Assembly: GCA_002418185.1 (NCBI GenBank)
Contig: DIDN01000116.1
Span: 1 to 5,085 of the forward strand
Reading direction: 5' to 3'
DNA: 5,085 bases
From: Deltaproteobacteria bacterium UBA5799
GTDB lineage: Bacteria; Desulfobacterota; GWC2-55-46
Part shown: piece after piece, positions 1-5,085 of the stretch
Numbering within the stretch: the stretch's first letter is position 1
Layout of the letters: every line of letters begins with the position of its first letter
Made by a program: the position numbers and the translations under genes
Notes under the pieces: generated by a model
The model's input: the letters and a program-made list of their open reading frames with translations, nothing else
Database searches by the model: none
What the model was told of the DNA's origin: nothing

Positions 1-646
1 CTTCGGGGTGATATTCAGGTCGCGGCCCGACGCGTCCTATGGGACCGACAGCTACATCCTCTTCCTCCTGGCCGGGATACTCCCCTGGCAGTTCTTCCAG
101 CAGGGTGTGACTTCGGCCATGAACTCCATCAACGCGAACAGCAACCTCGTGAAAAAGGCCGTCGGCTTCCCCTCCGAGCTTCTGCCCATAGTCTCGATAA
201 TCAGCAGCTTCATGAACCACCTCATCGGCCTGGGGCTCTTGTTCGTTGCGCTCGTGGTGCTGGAGTGGCGGCTGCCGTTTTATGCGCCGCTCATAATACC
301 TTACCTCTTTTTCATCTCGATCTTCGCCGTGGGGCTCGGCTGGATGCTCTCGAGCGTTAACGTCTATCTCAGGGACCTGAAGCAGGTAATAGACATGCTC
401 ATGCTGGCATGGTTCTTCCTGACCCCCATATTCTACTCGCCCTCCATCGTGCCCGGGGGGCTGATCGAGGTCCTCCGGCTCAACCCCATGCATGTAGTCG
501 TGGAGGGGTTCAGGATTTCGCTCCTTGCCGGAAGGCTCCCTGACATGGAACAGCTGCTTTATCTGGCTTTCGTGTCCCTGGCCGCCTTTGGCGTCGGCGG
601 CCTGTTTTTCAGGCGCCTGAAGCCCGGCTTCGCGGAGGTCTTGTAA
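1..646 (+). CDS. wzm: Polysaccharide ABC transporter permease, Wzm type (5' partial)
   Basis: Integral inner-membrane subunit of an ABC-2 exporter that moves a lipid-linked polysaccharide (O-antigen or capsule) to the periplasm. The open frame (codons from base 2) runs in from the left edge. The GTG at 8-10 is not a credible start, because the family normally has about 45-50 more N-terminal residues including the first membrane segment; 214 codons of a usual ~260 are visible. Hydrophobic stretches fit about five transmembrane segments: around YILFLLAGILPWQFF, a long one near bases 180-270, one near 270-350, one near 395-445, and a C-terminal one ending in LFFRR. The family hallmark VYLRDLKQ followed by FFLTPIFYS lies at 362-439. 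It ends in TAA six bases before the ATPase gene, the usual wzm-wzt order. Family assignment is firm; the exact polysaccharide class is inferred. Confidence 0.93.
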   Translation, partial: FGVIFRSRPDASYGTDSYILFLLAGILPWQFFQQGVTSAMNSINANSNLVKKAVGFPSELLPIVSIISSFMNHLIGLGLLFVALVVLEWRLPFYAPLIIPYLFFISIFAVGLGWMLSSVNVYLRDLKQVIDMLMLAWFFLTPIFYSPSIVPGGLIEVLRLNPMHVVVEGFRISLLAGRLPDMEQLLYLAFVSLAAFGVGGLFFRRLKPGFAEVL

Positions 647-652
647 GGGGAC

Positions 653-1948
653 ATGTCCTCAGAGACGGCCATAAGCATAAGGGACGTCAGCAAGAGCTAC
701 CGGATGTACCCTGCGCCCGTGGACAGGATGAAGGAGCTCCTTCACCCGTTCGGCAAGAAGTACCACAAGGACTTCTGGGCGCTCCGGGACATAAGCCTTG
801 AGGTGCCGAAGGGCACGACCTTCGGCATAGTCGGGCAGAACGGCTCCGGCAAGAGCACCCTTTTGCAGATAATAGCCGGCATACTGACCCCCACGACCGG
901 GAGCGTGGAGGTTAGCGGCAGGATATCGGCCCTCCTCGAGCTCGGCGCGGGCTTCAACAAGGAGTTCACGGGCAGGGAGAACGTCTTCCTGCAGGGCGCG
1001 ATGCGGGGCATCTCGCGGGAGGAGATGGAGGAGAGGTTCGACTCCATAGCCGGCTTCGCGGACATAGGCCACTTCATAGACCAGCCCGTCAGGAAGTATT
1101 CGAGCGGCATGTACGTGAGGCTCGCCTTCGCCTGCGCCATAAACATAGACCCCGAGATACTCATCGTGGACGAGGCGCTCGCCGTGGGCGACGCCATGTT
1201 CCAGAGGCGGTGCTACCGGAGGCTCGAGGAGTTCCAGAAGAGCGGGAAGACCATCCTGTTCGTGTCCCACAGCGTTGGGACCATAACGAGCATCTGCACG
1301 CAGGCCATGTTCCTCGACAGGGGCAGGGTCGTCCTGGCGGGAAGCCCCAAGGAAGTGGTCAACGCTTACAGCAAGGCGCTCGCCGAGAGGGAGGCCGAGT
1401 ACGCCAGGAAGATGGGCGGCACAGGGGCGGCGGCGAAACCTGCCGACAACGTGGAAGACGAGAGGGTGAAGGAGCCAGGCGAGGTCCGCTTCGGCGCTGG
1501 CGGGGCGGAACTTAAGTCAATAGAGCTTTTGAACGGAAACGGCGAGCCGGCGACGCTCATCGAGGCCGGAGAGCCGTATATCATAAAGGCGAAGGTGCTC
1601 TTTAAAAGAGACATGGAAGAGCCGAACCTGGGCTTCACCATAAAGACCCTTAACGGCCTGGAGCTTTCGGGCGCGAGCACCGATTCTACCAAGACGCCCA
1701 TAGGCCCGGTAAAAAAGGGCGAGGTCAGGGAAATCCGCTTCGACCAGAAGATGAACCTGAACCCGGGCCAGTACGCGATAACTTCCTCAGTGGCAGAGTA
1801 TGACAAGGGCACAAGGGTATTCCATGACAGAAGGCTCGACGTGGTATTTTTCAAGGTAATAGGGACGACCGGCTCGTACGGGATAGTAAACAGCGGGAGC
1901 TCGGTTTCCGTATCGGCTGAAAAAGAGGAGCATTCCATATCGAATTGA
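653..1948 (+). CDS. wzt: Polysaccharide ABC transporter ATPase with C-terminal carbohydrate-binding domain, Wzt type
   Basis: Cytoplasmic nucleotide-binding subunit that powers the Wzm channel. Visible in the 431 residues: Walker A GQNGSGKST (61-69), signature YSSGM (149-153; this subfamily has it in place of LSGGQ), Walker B ILIVDE (169-174, catalytic E174), D-loop region ALAVGD (175-180) and switch histidine H206 in FVSHS. Residues ~1-245 form the ATPase. A charged, Gly/Ala-rich linker (~250-278) leads to a beta-rich domain (~279-420, with NPGQYAITSSV at 370-380) matching the Wzt C-terminal domain. In E. coli O8/O9a that domain is an Ig-like sandwich binding the modified non-reducing end of the finished glycan. 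ATPase subunits without it are only ~220-260 residues. The ATG start matches the family N-terminus (AISIRDVSKSY). GGGG (647-650) sits very close to it and GGAGG (634-638) is 14 nt away, so the ribosome site is imperfect. All catalytic motifs are intact. Confidence 0.96.
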   Translation: MSSETAISIRDVSKSYRMYPAPVDRMKELLHPFGKKYHKDFWALRDISLEVPKGTTFGIVGQNGSGKSTLLQIIAGILTPTTGSVEVSGRISALLELGAGFNKEFTGRENVFLQGAMRGISREEMEERFDSIAGFADIGHFIDQPVRKYSSGMYVRLAFACAINIDPEILIVDEALAVGDAMFQRRCYRRLEEFQKSGKTILFVSHSVGTITSICTQAMFLDRGRVVLAGSPKEVVNAYSKALAEREAEYARKMGGTGAAAKPADNVEDERVKEPGEVRFGAGGAELKSIELLNGNGEPATLIEAGEPYIIKAKVLFKRDMEEPNLGFTIKTLNGLELSGASTDSTKTPIGPVKKGEVREIRFDQKMNLNPGQYAITSSVAEYDKGTRVFHDRRLDVVFFKVIGTTGSYGIVNSGSSVSVSAEKEEHSISN

Positions 1949-1964
1949 CTATATTTTGCGGCAA

Positions 1965-1971
1965 GGGGAGG
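1965..1971 (+). promoter_or_regulatory. Ribosome binding site deciding the APS kinase start
   Basis: GGGGAGG lies six bases before the ATG at 1978. It favours that ATG over the in-frame TTG at 1945, which overlaps the wzt stop codon and has no Shine-Dalgarno-like sequence upstream. Confidence 0.8.
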
Positions 1972-1977
1972 AACCGA

Positions 1978-2517
1978 ATGAAAAAGGGTTTTACGGTCTG
2001 GTTCACTGGGCTTTCAGGCGCGGGGAAGACGACTCTTTCCAACCTCCTGCACCACCGGCTTCAGGAGATGGGCGTGACGAACGTCGAGGTGCTTGACGGA
2101 GACGTCGTAAGGACCCACCTTTCCAAGGGGCTCGGCTTCACAAAGGAGGACAGGGACACCAACATCATGAGGATAGGCTGGGTCGCCCACCTCCTATCCA
2201 AGCACAGGGTCCCGAACCTCGTCTCCGCCATCTCTCCTTACAGGAGCGTGAGGGACGATGTCAGGAAGATGATAGAGCACGCGGGCGGAGAGTTCATCGA
2301 GGTCTTCGTGGACTGCCCTGTCGAGGTCTGCGAAAAAAGGGACGTAAAGGGACTTTACGCAAAGGCGAGGGCCGGCGAGATAAAGCAGTTTACGGGCATA
2401 GACGACCCTTACGAGCCGCCCCACAGCCCTGAAGTGCACATAAGGACAGACCAGGTCTCCGTCCAGCAGGGCGCGGAGATGATAATGGCGTACATCTCCG
2501 AAAAAGGTCTTGTCTGA
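1978..2517 (+). CDS. cysC: Adenylyl-sulfate kinase (APS kinase)
   Basis: Phosphorylates adenosine 5'-phosphosulfate at the 3'-hydroxyl with ATP, giving PAPS, the universal sulfate donor; cytoplasmic. The 179-residue protein has the family landmarks in order: the start KKGFTVWFTG, Walker A GLSGAGKTT (11-19), DGDVVR (40-45), GFTKEDRDTN (53-62), ISPYRSVR (85-92, with the conserved active-site Ser86), and KGLYAKARAG (124-133) running into FTGIDDPYEPP (138-148). Length is that of a stand-alone kinase, with no fused ATP sulfurylase. The start is the ATG with a strong ribosome site; it gives the typical short N-terminus. It lies 29 nt after wzt and 48 nt before a sulfotransferase, and no reductive sulfate-assimilation gene (cysD, cysN, cysH) is visible. 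A dedicated role in glycan sulfation is therefore more likely than cysteine synthesis. That role is inferred; the enzyme assignment is firm. Confidence 0.94.
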   Translation: MKKGFTVWFTGLSGAGKTTLSNLLHHRLQEMGVTNVEVLDGDVVRTHLSKGLGFTKEDRDTNIMRIGWVAHLLSKHRVPNLVSAISPYRSVRDDVRKMIEHAGGEFIEVFVDCPVEVCEKRDVKGLYAKARAGEIKQFTGIDDPYEPPHSPEVHIRTDQVSVQQGAEMIMAYISEKGLV

Positions 2518-2554
2518 GGGCCGCGGAAAGAACAAGAAAATCCACGTTACGTTC

Positions 2555-2558
2555 AGGG
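2555..2558 (+). promoter_or_regulatory. Ribosome binding site of the sulfotransferase
   Basis: AGGG, within the purine-rich run AGGGAAAGAG, lies seven bases before the ATG at 2566. It supports this start inside a 48-nt gap that otherwise shows no promoter or hairpin. Confidence 0.6.
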
Positions 2559-2565
2559 AAAGAGC

Positions 2566-3597
2566 ATGGGTCAGAAATCCATTTGCATACTCGGCATGCA
2601 CAGGAGCGGCACCTCGGCCATAACGAGGTCCATAAACCTCCTCGGCGCATACATAGGCGAAGAGCACGACCTCGTCCCGCCGGAGGACTATAACCCCGAA
2701 GGGTTCTGGGAGAGGAGCGACGTCGTAAAATTCCACGAGGGCCTTCAGCGGAAGTTCGGCCTCTCGTGGGATTTCGTTGTCCCCCTCCCGGAGGGCTGGC
2801 ACCTCGCCGAGGACATGGCCCCTTACAGGGAAGAGCTTAAGGGCCTCGTAACCAGGGCCTTTGCCGGGCGTCCCCTTTGGGCGTGGAAAGACCCGAGGAC
2901 ATCCGTTTTCGTCGACATATGGAAGGAAGTCCTTAAGGAGATGGGCGTTGAGACGGTTTTTCTTCACATCATCCGCAATCCCATAGACGTGGTGAGGTCT
3001 TTCGAGAGAAGGAAGATGCTGAACCGCGGCGGTATGCTTGCGGTATGGCTCAATTACAACTGCATGGCCCTGAGGGCGACAGCCGGGCTCCGCCGCGCTT
3101 TCCTGCACTACGACACGTTCATAAAGGACTGGGAAGGCGAGCTTTCGAGGTGCTTCGCCGAGTTGGGGCTCGACTGGCCCGCGGACGCGTCTGCGTTCCG
3201 GGCCGAGATGGCGCAGTTCATAAAACCCGGCATGCGCCACAGCGTCTCGACCATCGACGACCTCAGGAATTACGGCGCACCGAGGCCCGTTGTAGAGCTT
3301 TATGAGCTTCTTGAGGGGGCCTGCTCCGGGAAGGCGTCGGCTGACGGGGCGTTCGACTCGAAGGCGGAAAAGATATTCAACGAGTACGCCGAATACGCAT
3401 ATTTCTTTTCGGATTATATGAAGAACCTGTGCAGCAGGACAGAGGCATTGAAAAATGGCCAGGAGGCGCTGAAGAACTCCCAGGAGGCGCTCAAAAAGAA
3501 GGACGCCGAAACACGCGCATATGAAGCGGAGTTCAGGAGGATAAGCCGGTACGTGGACGAGATTGAAAAAACCTGCATAGGGGAGGGCGGCGGATGA
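2566..3597 (+). CDS. PAPS-dependent sulfotransferase family protein with C-terminal coiled coil
   Basis: Probably transfers sulfate from PAPS to a glycan or lipid-linked glycan precursor. In the 343 residues: the N-terminal 5'-phosphosulfate-binding loop GMHRSGTS (10-17) after a beta strand (SICIL); YNPEGFWER (42-50); WAWKDPR (105-111), common in this bacterial family; and the 3'-phosphate-binding segment RNPIDVVRSFERR (137-149), with R137 and S145 in the expected places. The catalytic domain ends near residue 250. The tail (~262-335) is charged and helical, with three heptads EALKNGQ/EALKNSQ/EALKKKD (293-313), a probable coiled coil. No signal peptide or membrane segment is seen, so it should act in the cytoplasm before export. 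The APS kinase just upstream would supply its donor. The stop overlaps the next start by ATGA. GC drops in the last ~240 bases. The acceptor cannot be read from sequence; a distant nucleotide-binding relative is possible but less likely. Confidence 0.85.
   Translation: MGQKSICILGMHRSGTSAITRSINLLGAYIGEEHDLVPPEDYNPEGFWERSDVVKFHEGLQRKFGLSWDFVVPLPEGWHLAEDMAPYREELKGLVTRAFAGRPLWAWKDPRTSVFVDIWKEVLKEMGVETVFLHIIRNPIDVVRSFERRKMLNRGGMLAVWLNYNCMALRATAGLRRAFLHYDTFIKDWEGELSRCFAELGLDWPADASAFRAEMAQFIKPGMRHSVSTIDDLRNYGAPRPVVELYELLEGACSGKASADGAFDSKAEKIFNEYAEYAYFFSDYMKNLCSRTEALKNGQEALKNSQEALKKKDAETRAYEAEFRRISRYVDEIEKTCIGEGGG
3442..3504 (+). repeat. Three tandem 21-bp heptad-coding units inside the sulfotransferase gene
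   Basis: Three consecutive 21-base units encode EALKNGQ, EALKNSQ and EALKKKD. Units 1 and 2 match at 15 of 21 bases and units 2 and 3 at 13 of 21, by hand alignment. The unit length of exactly seven codons fits growth of a coiled coil by duplication of whole heptads, without changing the frame. Confidence 0.75.
3580..3587 (+). promoter_or_regulatory. Strong ribosome binding site of the 75-residue coil gene
   Basis: GGGGAGGG lies six bases before the ATG at 3594, within the end of the sulfotransferase gene. Together with the ATGA stop-start overlap it indicates coupled but separate translation, and argues against the small frame being only a broken-off tail. Confidence 0.75.
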
Positions 3598-3821
3598 GCG
3601 ATGGCGAGAGTAGCCAGCTTGAAGCGGACAGCAAGGCCATTATTAAAAAATTGAGCGAATTTAAAATGCACCACAGCCGCAAGAAGGACAGGATAAAAAC
3701 TCTCGAAATACGGATCGGATTATTGGAAAACGAGATTCAGGCCATCCGCGACAGCATTAGCTGGAGGGTTACCGGCCCCTTGCGAAAGGTCTGGGGCGCT
3801 TTAAGGAGAGAAGGCAGGTAG
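3594..3821 (+). CDS. Small coiled-coil protein with S-x-S-W-R-x-T-x-P-L-R motif
   Basis: 75 residues, function unknown. Residues ~8-52 are highly charged and helical, with hydrophobic residues spaced as in a coiled coil (I34, L37, I41, L44, I48, I51). The C-terminus carries SISWRVTGPLRKVW (54-67), a motif I know from many polysaccharide-cluster proteins, where it follows a coiled coil within or at the end of glycosyltransferases, methyltransferases and sulfotransferases. Here the coil and motif stand alone. The start overlaps the sulfotransferase stop by ATGA and has a strong ribosome site, so the two proteins are probably made in step and may bind through their coils (inferred). The basic, amphipathic end (RKVWGALRREGR) could touch membrane or a partner. 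No signal peptide or membrane helix is present. An alternative is that it was once the tail of a longer sulfotransferase. Codon use is more AT-rich than upstream: four of eight Ile codons are ATT. Confidence 0.72.
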   Translation: MSDGESSQLEADSKAIIKKLSEFKMHHSRKKDRIKTLEIRIGLLENEIQAIRDSISWRVTGPLRKVWGALRREGR

Positions 3822-3863
3822 GGCGCGCCGATGAGCGGGAATCGAGATTAAGGCAAAGAAGGG

Positions 3864-4910
3864 ATGAAGTCTTTGCAGCCCAGTGTACATTTCATAACAA
3901 AGGTTTTCGGTCATCACTCGGAGCATTCCGGCTACCATCGCATGCTGGACTATATTGCGTCCGACCCCCTGCGCCTGTTCCCTGTTTCCTCTTTCGTCCC
4001 CAAACCAATCAAAAACGCGCTAATCGAGAAATCGAACAGGAAATGGGAGCAGTATGGACAGGCAGAACTTGATATTGAAATCAATCTGCTCGCCCATATT
4101 GCGGTGCGGAGAAAACACATATTCCATTTCATTTATGGAGAGAACACGTTTTGCTATTCTGCGAGCCACAACCGCAGGGGCAAGGCGTTTATTGCCTCCT
4201 ATCATCAGCCTGTATCCTGGTTCAGTAAGTTGGGCAGAAGGTCTTCCCCGTTCATGGAAAAAATGAAGCATCTGGACGCAATCATTGCAATGTCGAATGA
4301 CCAGGCTGAATTTTTGAGGAAGTATAACGATAACGTTTTTTTTGTTCCGCATGGCATTGATGTCGAGTTTTTCACGCCTGACCCGAAGACCAGGCGCGAC
4401 CCGAAATTGTGCCTGTTCGTGGGTAATTGGCTCCGTGATTTCCAGACATTGAAAGATGTGGACAGGATATTGAGGGCTCGCGATGCCTCAATCAGGGTCG
4501 AGGCTGTCACGCCAGAAAAGAATCGCGAACAGCTGAAGGACAGCGGCATTGTGGTTTTATCAGGCATTTCGGACCTTGAATTGAGACAGAAATACAGGGA
4601 AGCGTCTGTTGTTATTCAGCCGTTGATAGACTGTACGGCGAATAACGCGGTCCTGGAAAGCATGGCTTGCGGCGTGCCGATAGCGGTGTCTGATGTGGGC
4701 GGGATCCGCGACTACATTAACGAGGAATATGCCATTTTCTGCAAGCAGGGTAACCCCGATGAGATGGCCGATGCCGTAATAAAGTTGCTCGGCGACCCGG
4801 CCAGTTCTTCTCGAATGGGGAAAGCGGCGCGGGCTGCCGCCGAAAAGCGTTTTGCCTGGCCCGTTGTCGCGAGACAGATGAAGGACATTTACGCCAAAAT
4901 TTCCTTTTAG
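3864..4910 (+). CDS. Glycosyltransferase, GT4-like (GT-B fold)
   Basis: Probably adds a sugar from a nucleotide-sugar donor to the growing polysaccharide on the cytoplasmic face of the inner membrane. In the 348 residues: an N-terminal acceptor domain beginning VHFITKVFGHHSEHSGYHR (8-26); the domain junction VPHGIDVEFF (161-170); the donor-domain strand LFVGNW (184-189); and the donor-site segment NNAVLESMACGVPIAVSDVGG (260-280) with E265. The classical E-x7-E pair lacks its first glutamate: the position holds C257, next to D256. A variant ending in ANNA(V/L)LE is familiar in GT4 relatives. An in-frame TAA at 3849-3851 with no start codon before the ATG at 3864 fixes the start; the ribosome site (AAGG at 3850-3853, ten bases away, or GGG abutting) is weak. 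Ile codons are 14 ATT, 6 ATC and 6 ATA, unlike wzt (0, 7, 23). The sugar transferred cannot be told from sequence. Confidence 0.88.
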   Translation: MKSLQPSVHFITKVFGHHSEHSGYHRMLDYIASDPLRLFPVSSFVPKPIKNALIEKSNRKWEQYGQAELDIEINLLAHIAVRRKHIFHFIYGENTFCYSASHNRRGKAFIASYHQPVSWFSKLGRRSSPFMEKMKHLDAIIAMSNDQAEFLRKYNDNVFFVPHGIDVEFFTPDPKTRRDPKLCLFVGNWLRDFQTLKDVDRILRARDASIRVEAVTPEKNREQLKDSGIVVLSGISDLELRQKYREASVVIQPLIDCTANNAVLESMACGVPIAVSDVGGIRDYINEEYAIFCKQGNPDEMADAVIKLLGDPASSSRMGKAARAAAEKRFAWPVVARQMKDIYAKISF

Positions 4911-4918
4911 GTGGGATT

Positions 4919-5085
4919 ATGATTAAAAACGCAAAAAGGCTTTTGGGAAGGGCGAAGAATATCGCGGATATTTTTCGCCCTGGCCCAGTTGGACCAAAAA
5001 GCGAAAGTCATCAAGAGTGCTCCGGCGACATGACTGATAATGTCGATGAGATGGAACGCCTGAGTCGGGAACTAACCATGAAGCT
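4919..5085 (+). CDS. Unrecognised protein, N-terminal fragment (3' partial)
   Basis: An open frame of 55 complete codons runs off the right edge. It starts eight bases after the glycosyltransferase stop, with AGG (4909-4911) seven bases before the ATG and GGG closer still. The visible protein begins with a basic, possibly amphipathic helix (MIKNAKRLLGRAKNIADIF), then a Pro/Gly stretch (RPGPVGP), then an acidic, helical segment (DNVDEMERLSRELTM) that could open a coiled coil. There is no signal peptide or membrane segment so far. Codon use (two ATT, one ATC among three Ile) matches the glycosyltransferase before it, so the two probably share an origin. I do not recognise the family; position suggests another glycan-assembly protein. 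Confidence 0.65.
   Translation, partial: MIKNAKRLLGRAKNIADIFRPGPVGPKSESHQECSGDMTDNVDEMERLSRELTMK

Noticed and set aside
8..10. GTG at 8 as a true start of the permease
   Set aside because: Codons before it are open and continue the family sequence (FGVIF), and the resulting protein would lack the first membrane segment; the gene is cut by the window edge.
659..1938. Open minus-strand frames opposite wzt
   Set aside because: They are low-complexity translations rich in Ala/Pro/Leu/Ser with no family motif, mirroring an intact ATPase gene.
1945..1977. TTG at 1945 as the APS kinase start, overlapping the wzt stop
   Set aside because: It lacks a ribosome site and adds 11 residues not typical of the family; the ATG at 1978 has GGGGAGG six bases upstream and gives the usual N-terminus.
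2518..2565. Promoter or terminator in the 48-nt gap before the sulfotransferase
   Set aside because: No convincing -35/-10 pair, hairpin or T-run is visible; only the ribosome site is supported.
2194..3240. Long open minus-strand frame (348 codons) opposite the APS kinase and sulfotransferase
   Set aside because: It is antisense to two genes with clear family motifs, spans their intergenic gap, shows no recognisable domain, and is expected from the skewed codon positions of GC-rich DNA.
3565..3572. Programmed -1 frameshift signal at the A6 run
   Set aside because: In the reading phase (GAA AAA ACC) it does not form a standard X XXY YYZ heptamer, and no clear downstream stem-loop was found by eye. 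Kept only as a possible mutation scar.
3822..3829. Perfect 8-bp palindrome GGCGCGCC in the intergenic gap
   Set aside because: It is too short for a terminator stem, has no T-run after it, and is likely chance in GC-rich DNA.
3831..3851. Six-codon frame (MSGNRD) between the coil gene and the glycosyltransferase
   Set aside because: It is too short to judge, has no clear ribosome site, and could arise by chance in the 42-nt gap.

Overview
The window is a stretch of a surface-polysaccharide gene cluster from a Gram-negative bacterium. All seven reading frames lie on the + strand and are tightly packed, with gaps of at most 48 nt and one 4-nt overlap, so they look like one transcription unit. 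No promoter, terminator, RNA gene, mobile element or CRISPR array is visible, and no gene-free stretch approaches 300 bases. The GC-rich left part uses ATA as its main isoleucine codon and uses AGG often for arginine. That combination reminds me of Desulfobacterota- or Nitrospirota-type genomes, but this assignment is a weak inference.

Layout. (1) 1-646: 3' part of an O-antigen/capsule ABC-transporter permease (Wzm type), cut by the window edge. (2) 653-1948: its ATPase partner Wzt, carrying the extra C-terminal carbohydrate-binding domain. (3) 1978-2517: APS kinase (CysC type), which makes the sulfate donor PAPS. (4) 2566-3597: a PAPS-dependent sulfotransferase with a C-terminal heptad-repeat coil. 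(5) 3594-3821: a 75-residue coiled-coil protein ending in an S-x-S-W-R-x-T-x-P-L-R motif, overlapping the sulfotransferase stop by ATGA. (6) 3864-4910: a GT4-like glycosyltransferase. (7) 4919-5085: the start of an unrecognised gene that runs off the right edge.

How they fit together. The glycosyltransferase, probably with others outside the window, builds a glycan. APS kinase supplies PAPS and the sulfotransferase adds sulfate to the glycan or a precursor. Wzm/Wzt then exports the chain across the inner membrane, with the Wzt C-terminal domain probably selecting finished chains. The simplest reading is a sulfated O-antigen or capsule made by the ABC-transporter route. ATP sulfurylase, which would supply APS, is not in the window.

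The most notable points are the pairing of APS kinase with a sulfotransferase beside a substrate-selecting Wzt, the coil on the sulfotransferase next to a coupled stand-alone coil protein, and a sharp change in base composition and codon use near 3.36-3.6 kb, which suggests that the right part has a different origin.
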